Shown piece after piece: positions 10,381-23,126 of a DNA stretch of 64,000 nucleotides. A program made the position numbers and the translations under genes. Under the pieces are notes generated by a model that was not told where the DNA came from, did no database searches, and was given only the letters and a program-made list of their open reading frames with translations. The first letter of the stretch is position 1; each line of letters begins with the position of its first letter. This stretch comes from Russula earlei (lineage: Eukaryota > Basidiomycota > Agaricomycetes > Russulales > Russulaceae), in contig JAGFNK010000014.1 in NCBI GenBank assembly GCA_025769875.1, positions 1 to 64,000 of the forward strand. The letters are read 5' to 3'.

Positions 10381-11509
10381 TATGGATAGCCATGCCATGA
10401 CCATCTGCATTTGTGGCTACTGTGCTCCTGGCCACTGCTAGCTAGAAGTAGGTTCACAAAAGAGCTGCCACCGTCATTGACTCCATGTCCCTCTCACAAG
10501 TATATGGATTGTCCCAGCAAGGACCAACCATTGAAAACTGTCAGGGTCATTGTATCATGCATTCAGCAAATTCATGGTGTGGGTTGCATCCTGATGCAAA
10601 CCTGAAAACATCAACATCGATGTAATGTGAACCCACTCGCAGCTAGCCGAACTGCGGAAACGCTAGTTCACACAATCGATTAGTTGATTGATGTCATCAA
10701 CATTTTGAATCACAGTCTTGGAGTATGGTTACAATTAGTTGGTTTCTCGCTAATTGGTGTGGCATAGATTACCTTGACAATGTCAACTTGAAGGAATCCA
10801 CCCAAAGCCACTTTGATGATGGAAGCTGTCAGCTCTGACAGTCTTTTCGAGGACCATGAGAGAGCTAATCAATCCGTTGAAAGCACTCGCATCGGGCTCT
10901 TTCACGTTGCTTCATGTTGATGTGAGCGAGAGAAAGTATTTCTTGACATAGGATGTTAGCAGATGAGGGTTTTAGTCAGCGGAACGGCTTGGGGTGACCA
11001 GGCGGGGTTCAACTGGGAGATGCTTGAATCCCCTCCCTCTAGTACGACTACTCCAATGGCGCTGACACGCCGGCGCTCATTAGAAAACAACTCGTCCCAT
11101 TTTTGTCAAACACCGAGCGAAAGATTTCTGATCCGTCGAACTCACTCATGATCTGTAGACGATGTAACCTTAATCGACCGATGACTTGACTATGAGCGTA
11201 AGCGGACTGTCCGTCCTATGTAGAGCCCGGACGAACTACAATTGGAGCTCTCTTTGCCGTACAGAGGGGCATCCCAACACCAGCACTAAACCGACTTGGA
11301 AACAAGTACCCTCCGCTTCACGCATTGCTGACCAGCCCATGCATTACCGCTCTCAACAAAGTCGTCAACGCTCTGGACATTGTCATTAGTGAATCAAGTG
11401 CTAGTGTAAAGCTGAGGGTCTCGCTTCTAAAATTTGGCTGTGAAGATGAGCATACGAAAGGCAGGTTCTCACAGATAGGGAGCCTTTCGTCCACCCACCG
11501 AGTCTATCT
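10381..11509. other. No gene recognised
   Basis: Only short, unconserved open frames; this is the spacer up to the 3' end of the MEF1 gene. Confidence 0.5.
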
Positions 11510-14403
<2,894 letters not shown>

Positions 14404-16071
14404 CGACGAACGACACGGCCAAGCAAAATCTCGGTCGTCTTTGTCCCGGCGGAAAATGCCGGACGTGAGGTGATGGGTTCACCATGGCTCAATCACTTGC
14501 CGTAGAGGCCACAAGCCGTGACGTTCACGAGCCTGAAGAAAGCGGAACGATTTCGCACGTACTCAATCACTAACGGGGTTTGTATGTAGTGACTCGCCCA
14601 CACCGAGGACACTTCTTCCTGTAGCGATAAGATCGCGCTCAGTCTGTGGAATCAAGACTGAGGTGCTGGAGAGAATTCGTTCACCAAACGTGCGTATGTG
14701 GACCTCGGAGCCCAGAGCTCGGTCCTGCTCGGACTTCCGACCTGGTGTTGTCGTCGTCGCTGTTACAGTGGCTGCAACTTCGACACTTCCCCGACTGCTC
14801 GTAGAGTTTCAACGCATCTTGCCCAGAAGCGTTCGAACCTCGATGATTTTTTTATTCCGTTTTGCAAACACATCCTCGGACGCGTTCAAGGACGAGACTT
14901 TCCCACTCGTCGCTTTTGATATCTCTTCTCGTCGAGCCGTGTCGAAGCACATCGTCACACACCCTTTCAGTATCCGGATTTTCCAAACCGTGTGTCGTGG
15001 GGCCGAATCATCGTAGGATCATCACAAAAATGACGAAATTTCCATCTGGGGACCTCGGATGGGCCACGTCGTCTCGCCTTCAGGAACAATCGCTTGCAGG
15101 CGATTGCGAGGGGGTTGAACCAGACGAACGAGCGGCCGTCGTTGCTTGAACGGCACGTGTGGTTCGCCCCTGGCCCTTGAAACGTGCGTGGTCAACGTCG
15201 CTAGCGGGCGGGATCAAGGCCCTGCACCCTAGTCAAGACGCGCCGGAAGTCGATGGCGAAAACGCAAAGCCCCCGTAGGTGAAGGAGAGACTCTGACCGA
15301 AACAAGGGGTTCCTGAGGACGTTGCCCGGGCACATGGTTGGGGTTTGTTGAACTATCGTCGCAGTGGCGTAGGGACATAGATGTCCAACGCGCCGTGCAA
15401 ACTTTTGGCGAGGACAACTTTCTTGATCCTATCCACCTTGACTGTTCGCGTCCCGGTGAGAGAAATGTCCAATGTTCAAGAGGGTGACTGCGAGCAGCAT
15501 CTTGTGGCCTTTCCCATCTTATCATCAAAGGTGAAAAAGCAACAGTTACAACTCTCCCTGTCCAGGTGCACAGCGGCGATCGCCGTTCTGTCCTCTCAAA
15601 TCTGCCACGGGTGCAGATGCCACGTCCACGTCGTTGCCATTGTTCCCAAGGGCAGAGCGACGACAGTGTGCGTGAACCACGGACGGATCCGTCGCTCGCT
15701 TAACCCGGGAGTCGGCACACTCCCTTGATCTGGTCTGCCAACCAAATCCCGCGGGCCACGAAACGGCCCACGCCCCACATCAATGGTGGTACTTGACCAC
15801 GGAGCTAATAAGCTTTCATCATACCTCGAGGTATTGGGATGGTGGATTGACACTCTACATCTGGGAGAAAACAAGTACGAAAGCAAACAAAAGAGTGTAG
15901 CCATAGCATGGAGAACATCGTAGACCGTGACGATTGCAAACATGAAGAAGAGTTTGTGATGTCCATAAAAGCGTCTCATTTATATCGTGTTGGAACCAAA
16001 ACCAGAAAAGTAAGGAAAGAGTCATTCAGAGGCACAAAAAAACGAGTTCATCCGTTGAAGCGGAGGGTTCA
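14404..16071. other. Intergenic, no supported gene
   Basis: Several open frames of 60-127 codons overlap on both strands without conserved motifs, introns or a credible start context. One minus-strand frame ends with a short string resembling the glutamyl-tRNA synthetase signature (see rejected items). Confidence 0.5.
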
Positions 16072-17932
16072 TCACAGCCCTAGTCCGAAAAGAAGCATCG
16101 CAGCGGCAGACAGGAACGTCCAGCAGGTACTGAACGCCTTGGCGGTAGATACAGACGAGTTCTTGTTGCTAGGACTTGAGCTTGAGCTTGGGGTGGAGCT
16201 CGAGCTAGAACTAGAACTAGAGCCTGTGGAGGGGCCTGTCGCCGAATTCGAAATGTTACCGGCGACGGTGACCTGACCGGAGATATCTGAAGACAGAGCG
16301 TGCATAAGTCCATGGCCAGATTGAAGTGTGACCCGACATCAAGACGTACACTGCTGGAAAGTGGGCAAAGAGTAGTTCGTCTCCTTGTACGGTTGTGTCT
16401 TGTTGAGGGCAACACCGACGGGAACCAAGTACTAGCACAAGGGATATGATATCGATCAGAGTAAGCGTTGCATCATACGTGGGATCGTACCGAAAACGAC
16501 GACTTTAGCTGCGGATAGAAATTGATTGCTTCCTGCATCGTAAAGTTGTTCAACTCGTGTGTGAGCAAGATGCTCCCGACATTGTTGAACAAGCCTGTTG
16601 TCGAGTTGTTGATGAACAGGCGGTAAGCATTGTCGACATCAGCGGCGGTGACATTGTTCAGCCCAACGCGCCAATCGTTCGAGTCGTACTGCCATAAGAT
16701 AGTCTGCAGGCCTAGAGCATTGGCAATTGCGCGAATGCGGTCCTATACGGAGAGAAAAGGGTTGGGAATTTTCCAGTAGACAGGCATACGAGACGGACAT
16801 CAACATCGCCATAGGGGGGACGCCAACAGGTGGGTGTGACGCCGGTGACTACCTTGATAGCTTGCATCTAAACGAGAAACGGTGGGCCAATCCTTTTCTG
16901 GAGGTATGGGGTTCGGATAGATTGCTTACGGAATACCAGAGCTCAGCAAACGCGTCTTGGCTTGCGAATGCTGTCACTACGTGAAAGACATGAGCATCAG
17001 ATGCTGCCGTCACATCTAGGACAAACTTACTGTAACGATGTGACCAAGTGTCTGTCACGCGATCATGACTTCAACAAGTTGTTGAGAAGATGGAGAGATA
17101 GAGGCAAGGCTTACGAACGCAAATCTCGTGACCATCGGCAAGAGCGCGCTGCGCCTCCAGAGGCCAGTCGAGAACGTTGCTCCCGATGTAAAACATGGTC
17201 GCCTTTTGATTCTGGCTCGCAAGGTAATTGTAAAACACGTTATGTGTGCAATTCGGGCCGTCATCGAAACCATAGCCCATTGACTTGGGTTCAGGTATGT
17301 TAAACACGTCTGGCGGCAATCCTGCGAGCTTCGGGGTAACGCAGTGTTTGGCCGTCCACCCTGTCCGGAAGACAGAAAATGGTTAGGTACGAGTTCAACT
17401 TTGCGAAAAGGGGCGGGGAAAGAGCTGCTTCGGGAGGTCCCACGCAGAGACCTCGCTGAAGCCGCGCGACTTGAGCATGTCCATCATGTGGACCTCAGAA
17501 TACCAGCGCGACTCGCGATCCTCGACTTTGTGGTGAGGGGGGCAGGAATGCGACTTACAGCAGTCTGGGTCATTCACGATATCGTAAGTTTCGTTGATGG
17601 TGCTCCCATTGAGTTGACCCTTGGGGGGGATGTTCGGAATGCTACCGGCAATTTTTGACCACAAAGCTTGACCAGGAGCGTCGCTTGCGAGCAGTGTCGC
17701 AGGCTGCCATACGGTGGGGAAGCTGCTCCTGTACTGAGCCGACGGCGGATACGAATAGGGAGTGCACTCGGCATTCGGGTCTGCGGGCAGTGAAGTTGGC
17801 TTGAAAGAAATAAGGACGGAAGTGATTGTGCACACCGGTGATCTGGGCCTCGGATTGCTCGGAACTATGATCCTGAGCAAGGACTGGGATGGCAAGGAAT
17901 GCAGCGAGGAGCTTAAAGGTGCGCAAGTTCAT
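16072..17932 (-). CDS. GPI-anchored chitin deacetylase (CE4)
   Basis: Removes acetyl groups from cell-wall chitin at the cell surface. Nine exons: 17932-17836, 17780-17559, 17360-17115, 17051-17031, 16976-16930, 16867-16799, 16742-16491, 16431-16350, 16286-16072. They total 1251 nt, 416 residues, in frame. Signal peptide MNLRTFKLLAAFLAIPVLAQ. CE4 motifs: GFDDGPNC (catalytic base and metal Asp), HTWSHRYMT (two metal His), RPPYGDVDDR, WQYDSNDW, and LTHELNN with the catalytic His. Typical fungal landmarks are DPDCWWTAKHC and PNIPPKG. The last exon gives a Ser-rich stalk and a hydrophobic tail ending MLLFGLGL, a GPI-attachment signal. The 198-nt second intron is longer than the rest. All active-site residues are present. 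Confidence 0.95.
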
Positions 17933-18749
17933 GATGATGACAGACGCCAGGCCTAAAGGAAGGGATAGGGGCCAAGGAGGAAAGGCAACCGGCGGCAGAA
18001 CGATACTCGAACAGGGGGGTGACCGAGCACCGTCCGAGGAGGAGAGAGAGACACTTGCGGGTTGTTGACCACGATGGCCATGAGGCAGTGCAAACACTTC
18101 TTCGGGTCAGATGACATGGAAAACGATGCCCGTTTGGTGTTCTGCCTTCTCTTTGCGGACGGACACACGTGTAGAGAACTCCGAGGGCGCACGGCGGTTC
18201 GAAACATGACGCGATTTGAATCACGGAAGCAGCCCGTGTCACGTAAAAACAGTTTACCAGTTCTGGGAAAGAAGAGCTTAGATGGAGGATAAGCTGTGGT
18301 CACACTCTTGTCACAACCGGTCACGAATGTCTTCTCAAGATCTCCTCGGTACCTGCTGCTCCATCGCCCTCGTAGCCTGTCTCGACCTGTGCACCGCCAT
18401 ATGCATCGACTTTGCGTCCATCCGTGCGTCTCACCCTACTCATCGCGCTCGCCTGGAACACATCCCCCGCTACAGGACATGCATTTACAGAGACAATGTT
18501 CAAATGTCCAACCCGTCCGCGATCTGAGCACTTGCAAGGCGGCGGCGAGCGTGCACGCTTAATACAGCAGACTCAGCCTGCGCCATCAACGCCCATGGTC
18601 CCCGATGGTCGCTAGCGTATTTCGTAATCACTCAGTAGTCGATGTGGTCATCTTTTTAGGGGAGACATCCTTGAACTGTATTCTTAATGTGATTCGGTGC
18701 GGATGCGGATATAATCCTATTGTGAGCGCCGCCGCGGGCATCCCCTCGG
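17933..18749. other. Divergent promoter region of chitin deacetylase and (before Copia-B) RAD10
   Basis: No supported gene. It lies upstream of the chitin deacetylase on the minus strand and, before the Copia-B insertion, would have been directly upstream of RAD10 on the plus strand. The two genes therefore originally shared an ~840-bp divergent intergenic region. Confidence 0.6.
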
Positions 18750-18995
18750 TGTTGGACGTGCAGCCGCTAAGTGCCGCGCGAACGGACAATCCGGACCGTA
18801 CGTGTAAATAATTCGAATTTAGTTATCGTTCGTTTTCCTCAGTCTTTTACACACAAGACTGAGGTCAGTACTACACCTTCCTTTACATTCCTTTATAGCT
18901 AATACTGTACATAGCCCTTATTCCATAGGTTAGCATACTAACCTGAATACAGTCTTTTACACACAAGACTGAGCCCTTATTCCATAGCTCCAACA
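18750..18995 (+). repeat. 5' LTR of Copia-B (246 bp)
   Basis: Identical by eye to 22864-23109. It contains two internal copies of CAGTCTTTTACACACAAGAC, each the core of a short hairpin with AGTCTT / AAGACT arms, and two copies of CCCTTATTCCATAG. Confidence 0.95.
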
Positions 18996-19010
18996 GATTA
19001 TGAGACCTGG
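18996..19010 (+). other. Primer-binding site of Copia-B, complementary to a tRNA-Met anticodon arm
   Basis: GATTATGAGACCTGG starts right after the LTR end CAACA. Its complement, CCAGGTCTCATAATC, contains the CAT anticodon in a CUCAUAA loop typical of tRNA-Met. Copia of Drosophila and Ty5 are known to prime from an internal tRNA-Met fragment instead of the 3' end; this site fits that mode. Confidence 0.6.
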
Positions 19011-19064
19011 TCGTCCCTGACATCACGAACTCCCAGCAGCTTCCACATCGCATAACGAAACGCC

Positions 19065-22000
19065 ATGAGCGCCCCCACAGCAACCGCAAACGTCGCGCCC
19101 TCGAGAGGCAGCCACGCTCCCACCGTAGGAGCCGCGGGAAAAACTTACATGGGCGGCCAACACGGTTATGACGGACCACTCTTCGAAGGTGGCACGGTCG
19201 CGTACACACAATGGAAAGCTGAAATAGAGGCAGTATTCAAAACAAACGGCCTGATGGAAATCATAAGAGGGACATACTCAAAACCGGACCCCAGCAATGA
19301 CCCGAGCGGCTTCGCCGACTGGGAGCAGAAAGATCGCGAAGCACACGCCCACATTTTACTCACGTTAAAAGGGCACGCTCTCGACACTGCCCTAGGCATT
19401 GCTGGAGCCAAACATACTTGGGACACACTCGAAAAACATTTTGCAGGGAAGGGCGAGCAACGCGTCGCACATTTACTTATGGACCTATACCGGGTCACGT
19501 TCTCCGAAACTGAACCCATGGCTCCTCAAATAATCCGACAGTTGCACGCCGCCCGAGCCCTCGAAAAATTCGGATACCCCATCGACGAGAAAACCCTCAT
19601 ATGGATGCTAATTCTCGCGCTACCGGAAAACATGGCCAAACTCAAGGCCACTCTTCACTCGACGCCGCCCAACCTGCTTACAGCCGAGCACGTCACAGAC
19701 CGCATCCTCCATGAGGAGCGTCGGATCCGACCGACCGGTGACGCGGCTACGACTCACATTGCAAAGGCGACCCAAATGAGAAAGAGCCGGGAAACGCAAA
19801 GCGAGAAAGGCACAACATCACAGTGCACTCACTGCAGACGCAGGGGGCACAATACACACAAATGCTGGAAAATTCACGGAAAACTGGAGGACAAAGCAGC
19901 AGCAGCTAGGACTGGCACGGGTGCGCACAACGCAGCGACGCCCACGACCACTGGGACCGGCACAAGCGCGCACATCGCAGCGACGCCCACGCCCGCAATG
20001 ACTGGCACGGGTGCGCACAACGCAGCGACGCCCACGACCACTGGGACTGGCACAAGCGCGCACATCGTGGCGACGCCTGTAGCTCAGCTACCAGCCAGCG
20101 CTGCCATCGCATACGTCCCCACATCCGATAACAGCATTTCATTACATCTGGCAGTCGAAGATGAGCCAATCCGTGCGTCCACGACCCGAGAGCAACTCCG
20201 AGCCGCCAATCTCAGAAACGGCTGGCTCCTCGACTCCGGAGCCTCAAGAATCATGACTCCCCACTCAAATTGGTTCACACATCTCACCCCGCTCGCATCG
20301 CCCATTCAAGTCGCCTTAGGCGACGATAGCGCAATAACCGCCACCGGAACCGGACAAGTGCTAGTCCGGATGCGCGCACGCGGCGTGTGGAGTACTGCGA
20401 TACTCCGCGACGTCCTGCACGTACCGGACCTCAATGGAAACCTCTTATCGGTTTCTCACCTCGCTCAACGCGGGGCGGAAGTGCGCTTCCAGGGGCAGAC
20501 TTGCGGGATATACAATAAAGCAAACAAATTGATTTGTGAGGGAACATTACATGACAACTTATACATTATGGCCATCGAAATGCCAACACTCGAGTCGGCG
20601 CGCACAACAATGCCACACCAACCTCTCGCGGAAGGTGGCCACAAAACCGAAGCCGCGCTTACCACGCGCACGACGATCTTCCGGGCCTCCTCGGACACAT
20701 GCTCCGAACAGGTTGCGACCCGGACAGACGATAAACCACAGGAACGCGCCAGCGGGCTGAAGCGCAAATCAGAAGCGCCCCAGCACCTCCAACCGCACAC
20801 CGCGCGCGTTGAGCCCACAACCGGGCAACACTTGAAGACCTCCTGTATGAATGGAGGGGGCAAACACACCGGGCAGGCATTGCAAACATCCCTAGCAGAA
20901 AAGGAAATTAAGCACCAGACCACCAACCCGGATATGCCACATCTCACCGACGTCGCCGAACGCGCGACCCGGACACCTCTTAATAGGGTCCGGGCGACGC
21001 GTACAGACACAAAACCGTCCACGCGCGCCTTGGACGACTTGACGCTCGAAGAGGCACGGAGCGGGGACAACCCCGACCCCTCTCAGCCGCACGTCCTCGG
21101 AACGCGCGCGTCTGCACACGCCCCGGAGAAGAGACCCACCACGCTGACCCGAAGGTCGCTGGTGCACACGTTCCCGGGCCACGCATATCACCAGCAGGCA
21201 TACAAGCCTGCACATCTCCCCACCCCCCGCACCCTTCAACCCCGCGCCGTCATATCCGACGAAGGGGGCCCCACATCGCGCATCAAGCGCGTGATCCTCG
21301 AATTCGACGACGCAGTCGAAAGAGTCGAAAAAGGGGAAATGAGAATGAAGTCAAGGGGGCGGCGAAGACGGAACCAGCGGACAACGCGGAACAACCGCCG
21401 CACGCAAAGCCGCAAGGCGTCGGAGCAGAGGACCCCCTGCCCGCTCAGCCTGAAACAGGCAGACAACGCGGAGCAGGCGCCGCGCACCGAACCGCAGGGC
21501 GTCATAGTGGATGCGATTCCACCTGCTCAGCCTGAAACACCACAAAGTCAGCTCACAATTCACAAGGCAGAAGACTCACCTGCGCAATCCGCCACGGGAC
21601 CACCAAAGCGCATCACACGCGCGCTCACACCCGACCAAGGCGACGAAGCGGAGGAGCCGAATGAAGAAGAAGCGGAAAAGGCATCGCATGCCAAACCGCA
21701 AGACACACAGCTGCAACGCGATAACAACGCACCTGAGGACCAAGCTTCCTCACAACCTGAAATGCGCCCAAAACGCGCCACTCGCACACCCGTCCATGAC
21801 AAGGACGCTCGCCATTCCCCCATCCCGCATGAGCACCGAATGAAACATACCGAGCAGGGAAACGCGGCACACAAAAATGTAGCCATTAACCCCAAGTCCT
21901 ATGCTGAGGCGACAACCCATGCAGATTCTACCGAACGGGCAAAGGCGTGCAACAAAGAGAAACGCGTGTCCGAAAACACGGGCATTCTCAAAAGTGTGCC

Positions 22001-22856
22001 ACGCCCGCAGAACGGAGACGCAGTGGGGAAGCGAAGAGACCTTCCTAATAAAGAGGGGGTCAAACCACAAAAACCAAAAATGCAAGGCCCGCGTCATCAC
22101 GCAGGGACTCACCTAAGTCGAGGACAACGACCCCGACGACATCGTGCCGCCAGAGAACTGGCACTCCCTTGCAACACCCTGGGCCTCGCCGCAGAACGAA
22201 GTCGAGAAGTCCATCAGACGGACATCAAGTCCACCTACCTAGACGGAGAGCAGATGGACAAGATCTTCATGGAAATGTGCCCAGGGAATAACCACCAATA
22301 CATGCGCAACCGCGCGACCCAGTACGCCCGAGGTACGAGCGACCACCGCCCGACCTTCCAGCGCGACTCCGGCATCCAGCCGATCTTGGTCAGACATGTC
22401 GACCCCGATTGGACCAGCAAAGCCCATTCTGGACTTCATATTCATGTTGACAGGCAGAGCCATAAACTGGAGCCAAAAGAAGCAAGCCCCGGTTGCACCC
22501 TTGAGCACCGAGGCAGAGCACACTGCGGGCGCACGCGCCGCCGAAGAAGCCGCCAGGCTGAGGCAACCACTCACTGGATTGGGCCAGAAGACCCATCTCC
22601 TCACAATCCCTCATGTTCATGTCGACAACCAGCCGACCATCGCCAGTACCAGGAACCCCGAGTTCCACAACTGCACCAGAACACACCGAGGTGTGACACC
22701 ATTATCTTGCAGCAGAATGTCGACTTGCAGGGGACCAATCTTGCCTACACTCCATCAGAAGAGCCAGTAGCCAATGTATTGAAAAAGGGTCCCAGCTGCG
22801 AGAAGCACAAAGGTCTCGCGATGGAAATGGGAGAGAACGCGCGCCACCCGGGCTGA
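19065..22856 (+). CDS. Copia-B Gag-protease polyprotein with degenerate Pol tail
   Basis: 1263 codons open without interruption. Residues ~25-225 are copia Gag (YDGPLFEGGTVAYTQWKAEI at the start). A CCHC zinc knuckle CTHCRRRGHNTHKC is at ~254-267. Two 90-bp repeats of Thr/Gly/Ala-rich sequence follow. The protease motif WLLDSGASRIMTPH is at ~387, then the start of the pre-integrase segment (CGIYNKANKLICEGTLHDNLY). From ~residue 510 to ~1040 the sequence is Arg/Lys/Thr/Pro-rich and looks disordered. No integrase DDE and no YVDD are present. An RT scrap (VHQTDIKSTYLDGEQMDKIF) appears at ~1047, and an RNase H scrap sits in another frame (22396-22770). The stop lies in the polypurine tract, 7 nt from the 3' LTR. 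Confidence 0.85.
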   Translation: MSAPTATANVAPSRGSHAPTVGAAGKTYMGGQHGYDGPLFEGGTVAYTQWKAEIEAVFKTNGLMEIIRGTYSKPDPSNDPSGFADWEQKDREAHAHILLTLKGHALDTALGIAGAKHTWDTLEKHFAGKGEQRVAHLLMDLYRVTFSETEPMAPQIIRQLHAARALEKFGYPIDEKTLIWMLILALPENMAKLKATLHSTPPNLLTAEHVTDRILHEERRIRPTGDAATTHIAKATQMRKSRETQSEKGTTSQCTHCRRRGHNTHKCWKIHGKLEDKAAAARTGTGAHNAATPTTTGTGTSAHIAATPTPAMTGTGAHNAATPTTTGTGTSAHIVATPVAQLPASAAIAYVPTSDNSISLHLAVEDEPIRASTTREQLRAANLRNGWLLDSGASRIMTPHSNWFTHLTPLASPIQVALGDDSAITATGTGQVLVRMRARGVWSTAILRDVLHVPDLNGNLLSVSHLAQRGAEVRFQGQTCGIYNKANKLICEGTLHDNLYIMAIEMPTLESARTTMPHQPLAEGGHKTEAALTTRTTIFRASSDTCSEQVATRTDDKPQERASGLKRKSEAPQHLQPHTARVEPTTGQHLKTSCMNGGGKHTGQALQTSLAEKEIKHQTTNPDMPHLTDVAERATRTPLNRVRATRTDTKPSTRALDDLTLEEARSGDNPDPSQPHVLGTRASAHAPEKRPTTLTRRSLVHTFPGHAYHQQAYKPAHLPTPRTLQPRAVISDEGGPTSRIKRVILEFDDAVERVEKGEMRMKSRGRRRRNQRTTRNNRRTQSRKASEQRTPCPLSLKQADNAEQAPRTEPQGVIVDAIPPAQPETPQSQLTIHKAEDSPAQSATGPPKRITRALTPDQGDEAEEPNEEEAEKASHAKPQDTQLQRDNNAPEDQASSQPEMRPKRATRTPVHDKDARHSPIPHEHRMKHTEQGNAAHKNVAINPKSYAEATTHADSTERAKACNKEKRVSENTGILKSVPRPQNGDAVGKRRDLPNKEGVKPQKPKMQGPRHHAGTHLSRGQRPRRHRAARELALPCNTLGLAAERSREVHQTDIKSTYLDGEQMDKIFMEMCPGNNHQYMRNRATQYARGTSDHRPTFQRDSGIQPILVRHVDPDWTSKAHSGLHIHVDRQSHKLEPKEASPGCTLEHRGRAHCGRTRRRRSRQAEATTHWIGPEDPSPHNPSCSCRQPADHRQYQEPRVPQLHQNTPRCDTIILQQNVDLQGTNLAYTPSEEPVANVLKKGPSCEKHKGLAMEMGENARHPG
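19911..20090 (+). repeat. Two 90-bp tandem repeats inside Copia-B gag
   Basis: ACTGGCACGGGTGCGCACAA occurs at 19911 and again at 20001. Each 90-bp unit is itself two related ~45-bp halves, encoding alternating GTGAHNAATPTT and GTSAHIAATPT-like segments. It links the zinc knuckle and the protease. Confidence 0.85.
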
Positions 22857-22863
22857 GGGGGCG

Positions 22864-23109
22864 TGTTGGACGTGCAGCCGCTAAGTGCCGCGCGAACGGA
22901 CAATCCGGACCGTACGTGTAAATAATTCGAATTTAGTTATCGTTCGTTTTCCTCAGTCTTTTACACACAAGACTGAGGTCAGTACTACACCTTCCTTTAC
23001 ATTCCTTTATAGCTAATACTGTACATAGCCCTTATTCCATAGGTTAGCATACTAACCTGAATACAGTCTTTTACACACAAGACTGAGCCCTTATTCCATA
23101 GCTCCAACA
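22864..23109 (+). repeat. 3' LTR of Copia-B (246 bp)
   Basis: Same sequence as the 5' LTR. It ends 17 bp before the ATG of RAD10, so transcripts started in this LTR would run directly into that gene. Confidence 0.95.
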
Positions 23110-23126
23110 CTCGGCTCACCTCTCTT

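Larger units (their letters stand above)
18750..23109 (+). mobile_element. Full-length non-autonomous copia retrotransposon (Copia-B)
   Basis: 4360 bp bounded by two 246-bp LTRs (18750-18995 and 22864-23109) that I read as identical. They are flanked by the direct repeat CTCGG at 18745-18749 and 23110-23114. The LTRs begin TGTTGG and end CCAACA. The interior carries a tRNA-Met-like primer site, one long open frame with Gag and protease, and a GAGGGGG purine tract before the 3' LTR. Integrase and the RT catalytic centre are missing; only short RT and RNase H remnants survive near the 3' end. Identical LTRs and a perfect target duplication indicate a very recent insertion, so the missing functions were presumably supplied in trans. 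Confidence 0.93.

Noticed and set aside
15229..15528. Minus-strand frame ending with VRVSPSPTGALRF, like the glutamyl-tRNA synthetase signature VRFAPSPTGxLH
   Set aside because: Only about ten residues match; the HIGH-type continuation, introns and downstream domains are absent. Probably chance.
17395..17557. Apparent extension of the chitin deacetylase frame through KSHSCPPHHKVED...
   Set aside because: This is the unspliced 198-nt intron 2; splicing GTAAG to GGACAG restores the family sequence DPDCWWTAKHC.
20465..21070. 201-codon minus-strand frame inside Copia-B
   Set aside because: Antisense of the basic segment in a GC-rich region; no similarity to any family I know.
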